A stretch of 64,000 bases of DNA from Chryseobacterium sp. MYb7 (GCF_002979455.1 NZ_PCOU01000003.1:62001-126000), one strand, 5' to 3'; positions 15,288 to 23,986 are shown, numbered from the stretch's first letter. Notes: generated from the letters alone by a model not told the origin. Translations and numbers: made by a program.

Positions 15288-17708
15288 TTAAAAAGTATAA
15301 TTAACATTCAGCTGAAAAGTTGTTCCGTTAAATCCAAACTGATTGACTTCCCAAGGATATTTGAACCTTCCTCCAAGATCTGTTACAACATCTCCTTTGC
15401 TGTCTATTACATCCGGATAAATATTAAATAAATTATTTACAACTCCGGAAACTTTAAGGTCTTTTGTGATTTTATAGGTTAAAACTAAATCTGTAATTAC
15501 CTTACCAGAGAATGTCTGATCTTTGGCAGGATCAGTGGCGTGCTGCCATGTAACAGAACCAAAATAAGTATTATTAAAGTTAAAATTAAACTTTGAAATA
15601 TCATACGAAAGGCTAAGAATAGTTTTTGTTTTTGGTCTTGCAGTCATAATTCTGGACTGTTCTTTTCTGTCAAAAAAGTTTTCTGAGTAACCATTTTGAG
15701 CCAAAATAGGAGGAACCGCAATATTATCTACTATTTTTGTTTCGTTATAATTGAAAGCAGCAATAATTCCCAATCTTCCTTTGCCAATAGCAGAAGTATT
15801 ATAATTAGCTACAAAATCTACCCCTTGAGTAACTGTATTTACAGCATTGGTGAAAAACTTCAAGGAGGTTATTTTGTTATTGTCTAATATTACTTCCACA
15901 GGGTTTGTTAGATCCGGACTCCCCGGAGCTCCGGTTTTGTACCCAATATCTCCTGAGAAAAGTACTCTGTCTTTAATTTTTATTCTATAATAATCTGCTG
16001 TGATCGTCAGGTTTTTAAAAGGTTTTATCGCAAATCCTCCGGTAATATTAAAAGCTTTCTCAGCATTTAATTTTGGTACGCCCAGATCTGATCTTACAAT
16101 TTGAGAGTCATTATTAAAAGTACCCTGATTAGCTACCGTATTCCCTGTAATTTTGGTTTGAACATTGGAATAATAAATCTGGTGTAATGAAGGTGCACGG
16201 AATCCTGTAGAAACAGATCCACGGAAAACCAATTTATCATCTAACAATTTATATCTTGCATTTCCTTTCCATGAAACATTATTTCCAAAATCACTGAAGT
16301 TTTCATATCTCACCGTTCCTCCAATTAGCAGGTTTTTCGTAACATCCCATTCAGCATTCAAATAAGCTCCGATATTCTGACGGTTTTTATTGACTTCATT
16401 TTGAGGCTGCAGCCCTGGAAATGATTCTGCACCAGTTCCTATATAAGAGGCTTCCTCTCCTGCTCTTGCTTTATAGTTTTCATTACGAACTTCAACACCA
16501 GCTCCTAACACAAACGTACCAAAACTTCGGTTGATGTCTATGTTTCCTATAATATTACTAAACTGATGACCTCCTGCTCTAAAACGGGTTGGTGAATTGA
16601 CTCCCAAAGATGTATTAATGGTATTTGCTACAGCATAATCTACGGCATTAGAGCCAAAGGTTGCACTCCCATCAAAATTCCATTTTCCAAACATACCTTT
16701 CCACCCGGAGGTTAAATTATAATCGTAAACATCTGTTTTAAATTGCGGTTGAAATCCATTGTAAGGTTGGCCTTGTGGAGTTAATAAACCAAAATCTGAA
16801 GTTACCCAATAGGGAGTTCTATACAAAGCAAAACTGGTCCCACTTCTGTAAGTTGTACCCCCAAAAGCATAAAATTTGCCTGTTTCACTTGTTGGCAACT
16901 CAAAATTGACAAACATATTGCCCACTTTAGTCTCCGGCTGTCCTATGATCATCCCTAGACCAGGGTTAGCCTGCGTCCAGGCATTATCTACACCAAAAAG
17001 TTCATCTTTTGTAACTGTACCCGCGCGGTTTGTTTTATTTTGGGAAGAATATCCCAATGTAAGATTCAGACTTCCGTTTTTAGCAACCCGGATTCCTGTA
17101 TTAAAATCTGCTCCGATATTAAAGCCGTCTCCTTTCGAAGTAATTCCTGAAAAAAGATTGACTGTACTTTTTCCAACGCTGTTTTTAAGAATAATATTGA
17201 TCACTCCTGCAATAGCATCAGAACCGTATTGTGCAGATGCACCATCTCTCAACACCTCTACATTCTGTAAGGCAGCAGATGGAATACTTTTCAGATCCGT
17301 ACCTACCTCACCTTTTCCCGGTGTATCATTTACATAAATTAAAGCACTTTGATTTTTTCTTTTACCATTAACCAAAACTAATGTTCTGGATGGCCCTAAT
17401 CCTCTTAAATCTGCAGGATCAAAATGAGCCGTTGCATCAGAAACAGTTTGCTGTGATGAATTAAAAGAGGGAACGGCATAGGTTAGAGCTTTATCAAAAG
17501 TTACCTGGCCTGTGGATTTTAATTGTACTGCCGAAATATTATCAATAGGAATTGCTGAGGTAATGATGGTTCTGGGCTTCGTTCTACCCGTGGTAACCAC
17601 CACTTCATCTATTTTATTTTGTTTTATGCTGTCCTGAGCATATCCCATTGCACCAGCTCCGCTTAATACTAATGCATAGATTTTTCCATTAAATAAATTA
17701 TTCTTCAT
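15288..17708 (-). CDS. TonB-dependent outer-membrane receptor
   Basis: The 806-residue protein has a signal peptide ending near GYAQ (residue 25). A TonB-box-like IDEVVVTTG follows. The plug domain (about 45-175) contains PADLRGLGPSRTLVLVNGKR and LRDGASAQYGSDAIAGVINI. A 22-strand type barrel follows and ends in the aromatic C-terminus NVNYTF. It lacks the carboxypeptidase-regulatory-like N-domain of SusC proteins, so it looks like a classic siderophore- or cofactor-type receptor. The substrate is unknown. The sequence is close to the 'iron complex outermembrane receptor' group often seen in Proteobacteria. Confidence 0.92.
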   Translation of the reverse strand: MKNNLFNGKIYALVLSGAGAMGYAQDSIKQNKIDEVVVTTGRTKPRTIITSAIPIDNISAVQLKSTGQVTFDKALTYAVPSFNSSQQTVSDATAHFDPADLRGLGPSRTLVLVNGKRKNQSALIYVNDTPGKGEVGTDLKSIPSAALQNVEVLRDGASAQYGSDAIAGVINIILKNSVGKSTVNLFSGITSKGDGFNIGADFNTGIRVAKNGSLNLTLGYSSQNKTNRAGTVTKDELFGVDNAWTQANPGLGMIIGQPETKVGNMFVNFELPTSETGKFYAFGGTTYRSGTSFALYRTPYWVTSDFGLLTPQGQPYNGFQPQFKTDVYDYNLTSGWKGMFGKWNFDGSATFGSNAVDYAVANTINTSLGVNSPTRFRAGGHQFSNIIGNIDINRSFGTFVLGAGVEVRNENYKARAGEEASYIGTGAESFPGLQPQNEVNKNRQNIGAYLNAEWDVTKNLLIGGTVRYENFSDFGNNVSWKGNARYKLLDDKLVFRGSVSTGFRAPSLHQIYYSNVQTKITGNTVANQGTFNNDSQIVRSDLGVPKLNAEKAFNITGGFAIKPFKNLTITADYYRIKIKDRVLFSGDIGYKTGAPGSPDLTNPVEVILDNNKITSLKFFTNAVNTVTQGVDFVANYNTSAIGKGRLGIIAAFNYNETKIVDNIAVPPILAQNGYSENFFDRKEQSRIMTARPKTKTILSLSYDISKFNFNFNNTYFGSVTWQHATDPAKDQTFSGKVITDLVLTYKITKDLKVSGVVNNLFNIYPDVIDSKGDVVTDLGGRFKYPWEVNQFGFNGTTFQLNVNYTF

Positions 17709-18013
17709 TTCAATTGTTAATTATTCAATAAATCTAGTGAAAAAATTAATATTAAATACAAAAACAAAATATACAATAATAATTCAATTTCATATTTGCC
17801 AAAATTGTACCATTTCGTAAAAACAAAAATTAATCCACAAAACATAAGGTAATTTATTAATAACATGAAAAAAAATAAATCAACAACATCACATTTGTGT
17901 AAAAAAATCAATTAGCTAACATCAGAAATAAACATGACTTTATTCGTTTTGATAAGTAGTTTTCAATGGGTTGAGATTGCTTCGCTTATAACTTGCAATG
18001 AATAGGAATAAAA
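17709..18013. other. AT-rich leader of the receptor gene; no gene seen
   Basis: About 300 bases of very AT-rich sequence lie between the receptor start and the terminator of the lipoprotein gene. Near-matches to the -7 box occur, such as TGTATATTTTG about 60 bases before the ATG, but none is exact. A repeat copy sits at 17975-18002. A 64-codon open frame here has no recognisable features. Confidence 0.5.
17975..18002 (+). repeat. ATTGCTTCG...GCAATGA repeat, copy 2
   Basis: GATTGCTTCGCTTATAACTTG ends in CAATGAA. The outer ATTGC / GCAAT arms match the 11.4-kb copy, while the middle is shorter. Confidence 0.5.
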
Positions 18014-18036
18014 AATGGCCGGGAGAAACCGGCCAT
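18008..18036 (-). terminator. Rho-independent terminator
   Basis: The stem ATGGCCGG / CCGGCCAT with a 6-base loop is followed on the minus strand by TTTTTATTCC. It lies 8 bases after the lipoprotein stop. Confidence 0.88.
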
Positions 18037-18043
18037 ATCCAAA

Positions 18044-18628
18044 TTATTTATTTACCTCTACGTATTGTATGATGGTCTGATTTTTTGGGTTGTAGATAAT
18101 TGTACTACTGTTGGGAAATCTTTTCAGTTTATAATACTGAATGTTTTTATCGGATTTAATATCTTCCAGAATACTGGCATCAAAGGTATTATCAGGAAGG
18201 AATTTTGATAGAAAACTTATTTTATCTATGATATTCTGCCCATCAATCTTACGGGCAGTTTTATCAGATTTATTTTCATCGGAAGTTGGCTGGCCTTCCA
18301 GAAACGGGAGTAATACCGCAATATCTGCTTTGTATTTAAAAATATACCCTTCAGATCTTCCGGGAATTTTAATTTTCTTCCCTTTTTCTTCAGAAACAAT
18401 AGAAGCTCCTGCACCAGGGAAAACGGTATTCAATTTAACATCCTCAGAATTGGTTAGAGAATTTATAGATTCATTGACTGTTTTCTTTACCGTTTCTTCT
18501 ACAGCCTGCTGTGCTTTCTGCTGCACAGTTTCTGTTGTTTTCTGAACAGTCTGGTCAATTTTTTCCTCTATCTTATTGCATGATACTACTAAAAAAGCAG
18601 TGACAACAGGCAAGATATACTTCTTCAT
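18044..18628 (-). CDS. Lipoprotein of unknown function with amphipathic helix
   Basis: The 194-residue product has a lipoprotein signal peptide (lipobox VVSC, Cys17). Residues 20-60 are a highly charged, Gln/Thr/Val-rich helix with repeating TVQQKA / TVKKTV phrases, probably an amphipathic or coiled-coil stalk. The C-terminal domain (about 75-194) contains KIPGRSEGYIFKYKADIAVLL and ends with IQYVEVNK. I do not recognise the family. It is a single gene with its own terminator, between a TonB-dependent receptor and the DinB gene. Confidence 0.75.
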   Translation of the reverse strand: MKKYILPVVTAFLVVSCNKIEEKIDQTVQKTTETVQQKAQQAVEETVKKTVNESINSLTNSEDVKLNTVFPGAGASIVSEEKGKKIKIPGRSEGYIFKYKADIAVLLPFLEGQPTSDENKSDKTARKIDGQNIIDKISFLSKFLPDNTFDASILEDIKSDKNIQYYKLKRFPNSSTIIYNPKNQTIIQYVEVNK

Positions 18629-18736
18629 AATTCTATTAATTGCGATTTTTTTTAGTAATACACTACTCTTCTAACGCAAAAGTGGAGCCAATATTTGAAG
18701 ATAAAAAAAATATTTTTTCAAAATCAAAAATCCTAC

Positions 18737-18752
18737 TGACAAACTGTTGTCA
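18737..18752. promoter_or_regulatory. Palindromic operator candidate TGACAAACTGTTGTCA
   Basis: Perfect 6-bp half-sites TGACAA and TTGTCA flank 4 bases. The dyad lies 11 bases before the -7 box of the DinB gene and covers the expected -33 position. The likely binder is the WYL-type regulator encoded convergently at 19518-20471. Confidence 0.55.
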
Positions 18753-18763
18753 TAATCCTCTCT

Positions 18764-18771
18764 TACCTTTG
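18764..18771 (+). promoter_or_regulatory. -7 promoter box for the DinB gene
   Basis: TACCTTTG exactly matches TAnnTTTG and lies 29 bases before ATG 18801. The -33 region is occupied by the palindrome. Confidence 0.55.
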
Positions 18772-18800
18772 TATCAACAACAAACAAAATAAATAACATT

Positions 18801-19292
18801 ATGACAACTACAGCAACAGCCACTAAACAATTCATGACTTCTGAACAGCTATTAAATGACTGGCAGGGACACAGAAATCTTACAAGAAGAGTGATTGAAT
18901 CTTTTCCTGAAAAAGAATTATTCGAATTTTCAGTAGGCGGAATGAGACCGTTTGCTAAACTTGCAGTAGAACTGATCGGTATTGGTGGACCCGCTTTAAA
19001 GGGAATTGTGGAAGGAACTATGGAAGCTTATAACGAAGAAGCATTCAATCCAAAAACAAAAGAAGAACTTTTAAAAAAGTGGGATGAAGAAACAAGTGTG
19101 ATTAACCATTATTTTAACCTGATTTCTGAGGAGCGTTTCCAGGAAACTTTCAATCTGTTTGGAGAGTATGAATTCCCGGTATATCAGAACATTCTTTATT
19201 TTGTAGACAACGAAGTTCACCACCGTGGACAAGGATATGTTTATCTGAGAGCTTTAGGAATTGAACCTCCTTTCTTCTGGGAAAGATTTTAA
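18801..19292 (+). CDS. DinB-family (YfiT-like) putative metal-dependent hydrolase/transferase
   Basis: The 163-residue protein fits the four-helix DinB/YfiT fold. Its best motif is the C-terminal EVHHRGQGYVYLRALGIEPP, which supplies the paired histidines of the metal site. The first histidine, usually in helix 2, is not obvious here (KLAVELIGIGG), so the metal triad may be incomplete. Known relatives include thiol-dependent transferases (bacillithiol or mycothiol S-transferases) and proteins of unknown role. The gene has its own promoter with a palindromic operator and faces a WYL regulator gene end to end. Confidence 0.8.
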   Translation: MTTTATATKQFMTSEQLLNDWQGHRNLTRRVIESFPEKELFEFSVGGMRPFAKLAVELIGIGGPALKGIVEGTMEAYNEEAFNPKTKEELLKKWDEETSVINHYFNLISEERFQETFNLFGEYEFPVYQNILYFVDNEVHHRGQGYVYLRALGIEPPFFWERF

Positions 19293-19301
19293 TAAAAAAC
19301 G

Positions 19302-19445
19302 AAAAGGTAAAATTGCAAAAAGACGGAAACTATAAGAAGAATTATAATTACGATGTCATTTATAAATAATAACTTTTCTTTAAACTCAACAACTCATATC
19401 ATTTTTGCGACAAAACAAATTTAGCTTTTTTGCAATTTTGCCCTT
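19302..19445. repeat. Purine/pyrimidine inverted repeat between DinB and WYL genes
   Basis: GAAAAGGTAAAATTGCAAAAAG (19301-19322 in part) and CTTTTTTGCAATTTTGCCCTT (19425-19445) are near-complementary arms of about 20 bp around a 100-base AT-rich middle. The left arm shares GAAAAGGTAAAAT with the element at 25 kb. Confidence 0.55.
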
Positions 19446-19487
19446 AGCTTATTAACCATTTCATTTATTTGCCTCAATGAAGTCTTT

Positions 19488-19516
19488 AAACCTCAACAGC
19501 TGTCTTGTTGGGGTTT
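19488..19516. terminator. Hairpin between convergent genes
   Basis: AAACCTCAACA pairs with TGTTGGGGTTT (one G-U pair) around a 7-base loop, 2 bases after the WYL regulator stop. The T-tracts are short on both sides. Confidence 0.55.
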
Positions 19517-19517
19517 A

Positions 19518-20471
19518 TTATTGATGTCTTCCAATCATTTTCGCCAGCAGTTCATTCAATCGTGTACGAAGACTTTCCGGTTCCAGAACAGTGGCATAGT
19601 CTGCAAAAGTGATAAGCCAGCGGGGAAATCCGTCATTGATCCATTCTGTTTCGAAAGTAAGCTCTACTCCATTTTCGGTTTCCACTTCTTCTGTCAGTCC
19701 ATAGTATTTTTTAGAATTTACCAGGTGATTCATTATCTTTTTGTCAACCAGAAGTTTGGCTTTAACTTTATTTCCGTTTGATTTTTTACGGTAATCATTT
19801 ACCTGTCCGTATTCCTGTAAGAAAGGATTCTGTGTTTTTGAAATTTCTAAAATCCTATCGATTCGAAACTGTCTGAAATCTTTTCTCAATGTACAGTATG
19901 CCATGATGTACCAAATATTAAATTCAAAAAACATCCCAACCGTTTCGATAGTTCTGTTATCTACCCTTCCGTCTACGGTTTTATATCTTATATTGAGCTG
20001 GGTTTTCTCTGCGATACTTTCAAGAATAATAGGAATTACATTTTTAAGGGAGTCTCCGGAATCTGTATGAAAACTGAAAACATCAATCTGCTTTTCAATA
20101 TTCTGAATCAGATTTTTATCAGAATTCCGCAATACCGAGCGTACCTTTTCCATGGCCTCCTGATAATGACTACCCAAACTTTGGTGAGAAAATTTTTGCA
20201 TCAGTTTTTCAGCAGTAATAAAACTTAAAACCTCTTCTTTCGTAAACATAATGGGAGGAAGTTTGTAACCGTCCATTAAAGAATAGCCGTTACCTGCTTC
20301 CCCTACAATAGGAATTCCCGCATTTTCCAGGGTTTTCACATCACGATAAATGGTTCTGATACTTACATCGAACTTTTCAGCCAGATCCTGTGCCCGCACA
20401 ATAGGCTTAGACTGTAACTGGGTAAGAATGGCAGTTACCCGATCGAGTTTTTTTAGATAGTGATCGTTCAT
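19518..20471 (-). CDS. YafY-type transcriptional regulator (HTH_11 plus WYL domain)
   Basis: This 317-residue DNA-binding protein has an N-terminal HTH_11 domain (residues 8-60, AQDLAEKFDVSIRTIYRDVKTLENAGIPI) and a central to C-terminal WYL domain (about 145-310). The usual Trp-Tyr-Leu core appears as NIWYIMAYCTLRKDFRQFRIDRI. WYL domains bind ligands such as nucleotides or ssDNA and control activity. The gene is convergent with the DinB gene, whose promoter carries a clear palindrome. That pairing suggests it controls the DinB gene, though this is inference. Confidence 0.85.
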   Translation of the reverse strand: MNDHYLKKLDRVTAILTQLQSKPIVRAQDLAEKFDVSIRTIYRDVKTLENAGIPIVGEAGNGYSLMDGYKLPPIMFTKEEVLSFITAEKLMQKFSHQSLGSHYQEAMEKVRSVLRNSDKNLIQNIEKQIDVFSFHTDSGDSLKNVIPIILESIAEKTQLNIRYKTVDGRVDNRTIETVGMFFEFNIWYIMAYCTLRKDFRQFRIDRILEISKTQNPFLQEYGQVNDYRKKSNGNKVKAKLLVDKKIMNHLVNSKKYYGLTEEVETENGVELTFETEWINDGFPRWLITFADYATVLEPESLRTRLNELLAKMIGRHQ

Positions 20472-20554
20472 TATGTAACAAAGCTAAAACTCTTTTTTGA
20501 GAAATGGAACGGCTTTTTTATTAATTTTATTTTTCATCAAACAGTCTCTTCTTT

Positions 20555-21127
20555 ATGCTTCATACTCATTTTGTTCAGTTTATTGAAAAAATTTTAAAAC
20601 CAGAACAGGCAGTGATAGACGGGCTTGTTTCCAGCCTGGAATCCAAAACTTACAGAAAGGGAGATTTTCTGTTAAAAGCTGATGAAACCTGCAAATATTT
20701 TTATTTTATAGAAAAAGGATTGGTAAAACTATTCTTTGATAATGGCGATAAAGATTTTATCATGACCTTTTTTGCTGAAAATGCTTTTTTTGCAGAACTA
20801 AGTGGTTTTCTTACCGGACAACCTTCAAAATATATGATCGTTGCTCTGGAACCTACCGAAGTTCTCCGTATAAACAGGGACGTCATTGAAAGATTATGCA
20901 AAAAATACCATACTGCAGAAACACTTTTCAGTAAGCTTTATTCCAAAGCTCCGGTGAATATGATGGGGAGAATCAGTGAGATGCTGGAAGACGATGGAAA
21001 AAAACGCTATCATAATTTCCTGAAACAGAGACCAGATCTTATTCAGCGTATCAGCCTTGGAGATATGGCAGATTATATTGGTATTACTCAGGTTTCGTTA
21101 AGCAGAATCAGAGCACAGAAGCTTTAG
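20555..21127 (+). CDS. Crp/Fnr-family transcriptional regulator
   Basis: The 190-residue protein has a cyclic-nucleotide-binding-like beta-roll (residues 15-120; YRKGDFLLKADETCKYFYFI) and a C-terminal winged helix (LGDMADYIGITQVSLSRIRAQ). It lacks the four cysteines of Fnr, so iron-sulfur oxygen sensing is unlikely. The usual cAMP-contact Arg-Ser pair is not obvious either, as in most Bacteroidota members, so the ligand is unknown. An AhpD-like gene starts 200 bases downstream on the same strand and is a plausible target. Confidence 0.85.
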   Translation: MLHTHFVQFIEKILKPEQAVIDGLVSSLESKTYRKGDFLLKADETCKYFYFIEKGLVKLFFDNGDKDFIMTFFAENAFFAELSGFLTGQPSKYMIVALEPTEVLRINRDVIERLCKKYHTAETLFSKLYSKAPVNMMGRISEMLEDDGKKRYHNFLKQRPDLIQRISLGDMADYIGITQVSLSRIRAQKL

Positions 21128-21137
21128 GGGAATGTTT

Positions 21138-21228
21138 GCTGGAGGCTGAAAGAGGGAAGTTATTGAAGGTTGAATATATATCATTTACCTAATAGTAACT
21201 TCCATCATCCAGCTCCCATCATCCAGCA
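21138..21228. repeat. Purine/pyrimidine inverted repeat (GCTGGA-type)
   Basis: The left arm GCTGGAGGCTGAAAGAGGG (from 21138) is followed by an AT-rich centre. The right arm ACTTCCATCATCCAGC, then TCCCATCATCCAGC, is its rough reverse complement and carries CATCATCCAGC twice. From memory, GCTGGAxG runs of this kind are common between Chryseobacterium genes. Confidence 0.5.
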
Positions 21229-21287
21229 TTTAAAATCTTTCCTTATAAAATTTATCATTTGTAAAAAAAATCAGGGAAATTACCTTC

Positions 21288-21295
21288 TACATTTG
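21288..21295 (+). promoter_or_regulatory. -7 promoter box for the AhpD-like gene
   Basis: TACATTTG exactly matches TAnnTTTG and lies 29 bases before ATG 21325. It indicates separate transcription from the Crp-type gene. Confidence 0.5.
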
Positions 21296-21324
21296 TCACA
21301 TAATTAATCACAAAAACAAATATT

Positions 21325-21789
21325 ATGTCACAAAGAATCAACGCATTTGCAATCGGGAACAAGGCTGTAAATGCACTTCATACTATGGGATTTCAGGTAC
21401 AAAATTCCTCACTGGACAATTCATTTCTGGAACTGATGTACTTCCGGGTTTCACAGATGAACGGATGTGCTTTCTGCCTCGATATGCATTCTAAAGAATT
21501 AATGGCAAAAGGAGAAACAGAACAGAGAATTTTTCTGGTAAGCGCCTGGCGAGAATGCTCATTTTATACGGATAAGGAAAAAGCTGGATTGCTTTGGGCT
21601 GAAACTTTAACGACTCTGAATGGTAAAGAAGTGAGTAATGAAATCTATACGAAAGTAAGTCATTACTTCTCTGAAACTGAAATGGTAGATTTAACAATGG
21701 CTGTAATTGCCATCAACAGTTACAACAGAATTAATATCGCTTTCGGAGCAGATGTAGGAACTTATCAGGTTCCGGAAAAAGTACATTAA
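21325..21789 (+). CDS. Carboxymuconolactone decarboxylase / AhpD-like protein
   Basis: The 154-residue protein contains the AhpD signature NGCAFCLDMHSKE with the CxxC redox pair and the following histidine that serves as proton relay. The next helices (LLWAETLTTLNG and ITINSYNRI-like AVIAINSYNRINIAF) complete the all-alpha fold. Members act as alkylhydroperoxidases or peroxide-linked disulfide reductases, and the length fits the single-domain kind. It lies downstream of a Crp-type regulator but has its own promoter box. True lactone decarboxylase activity is unlikely given the CxxC. Confidence 0.87.
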   Translation: MSQRINAFAIGNKAVNALHTMGFQVQNSSLDNSFLELMYFRVSQMNGCAFCLDMHSKELMAKGETEQRIFLVSAWRECSFYTDKEKAGLLWAETLTTLNGKEVSNEIYTKVSHYFSETEMVDLTMAVIAINSYNRINIAFGADVGTYQVPEKVH

Positions 21790-21810
21790 ATTTTATCACA
21801 ACAATGTAAA

Positions 21811-21839
21811 AACTCAGCATGGTTGCTGAGTTTTTTATT
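21811..21839. terminator. Bidirectional terminator between convergent genes
   Basis: The stem AACTCAGCA / TGCTGAGTT with loop TGGT is followed by TTTTATTT on the plus strand. On the minus strand it is shared by the ABC exporter gene that ends at 21839. Confidence 0.85.
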
Positions 21840-23647
21840 TAGTTTTCTTTATATGTATTCACCAGTTTATCGAGGTTTAAACTTCGGGCTGAAGCATCAA
21901 AAATCTCACGATAGGTTCCTTCTTTATTGTACAATTCATCATGGGTTCCATTTTCAACTACTCTTCCTTTTTTCATGACATAAATGATATCAGAATCAAG
22001 AATCTGTGACAGCGAGTGAGAAATGATGATCACTGTTCTTCCTTCTTTTATAGCATCCAGAGAGTTTTTAATCTGTTCGGTAGCAATAGCATCTAAGCTG
22101 GCTGTTGGTTCATCCAAAAAGATGATTGGAGGGTTTTTAAGAAACAATCTTGCAATCGCAATTCTCTGCTGCTGTCCCCCGGAAAGCTGGGTTGCATCAT
22201 GCTGGTATTTGTCAGGGAGATCCATAATCTGTTCATGCAGATACGCTTTTTTTGCAGCTTCTTCAATTTCTTCAAAACTGGCATTCATATCTCCGTATCG
22301 GATATTATCTTCTATACTTCCCTGAAAGATATGATTTCTCTGAAGTACCAGCCCCAGATCACTTCTCAGAAAAGTATTGTCAAATTCATTAAGATTGACT
22401 CCATCCAAAAGAATTTCCCCGGAATCCGGAAGATAGAATTTACATAAAAGATTAATGACCGTTGACTTTCCTGCTCCGCTTAATCCTACCAAAGCGGTCG
22501 TTTTTCCGTTTTCAATTTTCATGGAAACATCATGCAATGCTTTTGTACCATTGGGATAGGTAAAATCAACATTTTTGAGTTCAAAAGTTCCTTTGATTTC
22601 TTTTTCTACAAAATTACCGTTGGATTCTGTTTCATTATCTGCATTCAGAATATCAAAATAACCTTCAGCATAGATCATGGCATCGTTCATGTCATCATAA
22701 ATCCTGTGAAGCTGGCGAATGGGAGCAGAAACGTTGTTAAAAAGCATAATATGAAGCATGATTGCCCCGATAGTCATCTGCTGATCCAACACCAAATAAA
22801 CGGTTAAAAGGATAATCAGAACTACTCCGAACTGCTCTATAAAAGTTTTTAATCCATCATAAATAAAGTTGGTTTTCCTTGTGATCATCTGACTTTCCAT
22901 TAACTCCATCTGAAGATCGTATTGTTTTTTTCCTTCAAATTTTTCCCGGACAAAACTTTTAATCACCATAATGGAATTGATCAGGTTCAACAATCCGGAT
23001 GTCTTTTTTTCTCTTTGATTTCTAAGCTGGCGGCGAACTCCGTTCAGTTTCTTTGCCTGTAGCGAACTGATATAAAAATAAATCGGAACAATAATCGTAG
23101 AAACAAGTCCTACATACACATTCTGCATATACATAATGATCAGCGCAATGATGGCATTGGAAAAAAGAGGCAGAATATCAATAAAGAAATTCTGAACCAG
23201 CTTTGTCAAACTTTCTATTCCGCGGTCTATCCTGATCTGTAATTTCCCGGACTCATGGTTTTCATCGTTGAAATAAGCAACTCTATAGGTCAGAATTTTA
23301 TCAATCGCCGATTGTGCCAATACGGAACTTACATTAATCCTGATTTTTTCTCCATAAAATTTCTGCCCGAAGTTGATAAAAATATTTAGAAGTTCTTTTC
23401 CCAATAAAATAATAGAAATAATGATGAGAATATGAATTCCTTCTGACATCGGATGCGGAAGATGAGTAAGCTTGGTCACCTCATCCACCGTATATTTCAA
23501 AACAATCGGGTTGACCTGTGCTGCCAGAGCTCCCAGAAAAGTAAGAAATAAGGTACCATAAATCATGGGACGATAGGGTCTGATAAAAGGAACAAGCTGC
23601 TTATAGATGCCGAATAGGGTAACAGTTCTGTTAAAGGGTTTTGCCAT
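21839..23647 (-). CDS. ABC exporter, fused permease-ATPase
   Basis: The 602-residue half-transporter has about six membrane helices in residues 20-320 (type-1 exporter fold) and a C-terminal ATPase. The ATPase shows Walker A GLSGAGKST, Q-loop LVLQRNH, signature LSGGQQQR, Walker B IIFLDEPTASLD and switch HSLS. It should work as a homodimer. Lipids, peptides or drugs are possible cargoes, as in the MsbA/MDR group. It sits alone, but the next genes upstream on the strand belong to LPS export, which is weak support for a lipid-related role. Confidence 0.88.
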   Translation of the reverse strand: MAKPFNRTVTLFGIYKQLVPFIRPYRPMIYGTLFLTFLGALAAQVNPIVLKYTVDEVTKLTHLPHPMSEGIHILIIISIILLGKELLNIFINFGQKFYGEKIRINVSSVLAQSAIDKILTYRVAYFNDENHESGKLQIRIDRGIESLTKLVQNFFIDILPLFSNAIIALIIMYMQNVYVGLVSTIIVPIYFYISSLQAKKLNGVRRQLRNQREKKTSGLLNLINSIMVIKSFVREKFEGKKQYDLQMELMESQMITRKTNFIYDGLKTFIEQFGVVLIILLTVYLVLDQQMTIGAIMLHIMLFNNVSAPIRQLHRIYDDMNDAMIYAEGYFDILNADNETESNGNFVEKEIKGTFELKNVDFTYPNGTKALHDVSMKIENGKTTALVGLSGAGKSTVINLLCKFYLPDSGEILLDGVNLNEFDNTFLRSDLGLVLQRNHIFQGSIEDNIRYGDMNASFEEIEEAAKKAYLHEQIMDLPDKYQHDATQLSGGQQQRIAIARLFLKNPPIIFLDEPTASLDAIATEQIKNSLDAIKEGRTVIIISHSLSQILDSDIIYVMKKGRVVENGTHDELYNKEGTYREIFDASARSLNLDKLVNTYKEN

Positions 23648-23734
23648 AGATAGAAATCATTTTAAAATGAAAAACGTACCGCTTTCAAAAGAAAAAGGTA
23701 CGAATTATTATTAAACTGTTCATGTAGGATTTAT

Positions 23735-23986
23735 TTAAAAGTCTTTCAATGTACCATCGTCATTGATGTATTTGAATCGATAGTTTGGATCAATTATATG
23801 TCCTCCTATTTGTACAAAAGACCCCCACATTCCTGACCAATCTTCAAAATCATTTTCAAGAGATGTATCCCAACGGACTACAGTTGAATTTTCATGAAAC
23901 TTTACATTCACTATAATACCGTATTCATGATCCAAAAAAACTTTGGTTCCTACTTGAAAATCTTCATATCTATAAAGATCATCCAT
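23735..23986 (-). CDS. Small acidic protein of unknown function directly after lptB
   Basis: This 83-residue, Asp- and aromatic-rich protein has no signal or membrane segment and is probably cytosolic. Phrases such as FQVGTKVFLDHEYGIIVNV and WSGMWGSFVQIGGHI suggest a small beta barrel. I do not recognise the family. Its ATG abuts the stop codon of the extended lptB gene with no gap, so the two are co-translated. Since the tail of that LptB resembles an immunity protein, this could be a second immunity-like or partner gene; that is speculation. Confidence 0.65.
   Translation of the reverse strand: MDDLYRYEDFQVGTKVFLDHEYGIIVNVKFHENSTVVRWDTSLENDFEDWSGMWGSFVQIGGHIIDPNYRFKYINDDGTLKDF

Noticed and set aside
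16876-17337. 153-codon open frame on the plus strand
   Set aside because: It is antisense to the TonB-dependent receptor plug and barrel, has no signal or domain features, and its composition follows the receptor gene.
17717-17911. 64-codon hydrophobic frame upstream of the receptor
   Set aside because: It is an AT-rich low-complexity translation in a promoter region with no family resemblance. Possible but unsupported.
21839-23647. ABC exporter as the processing transporter for the double-glycine peptide
   Set aside because: It has no N-terminal C39 peptidase domain (residues 1-20 run directly into the first membrane helix), and it is separated from the peptide gene by lptB and a TM2 gene.
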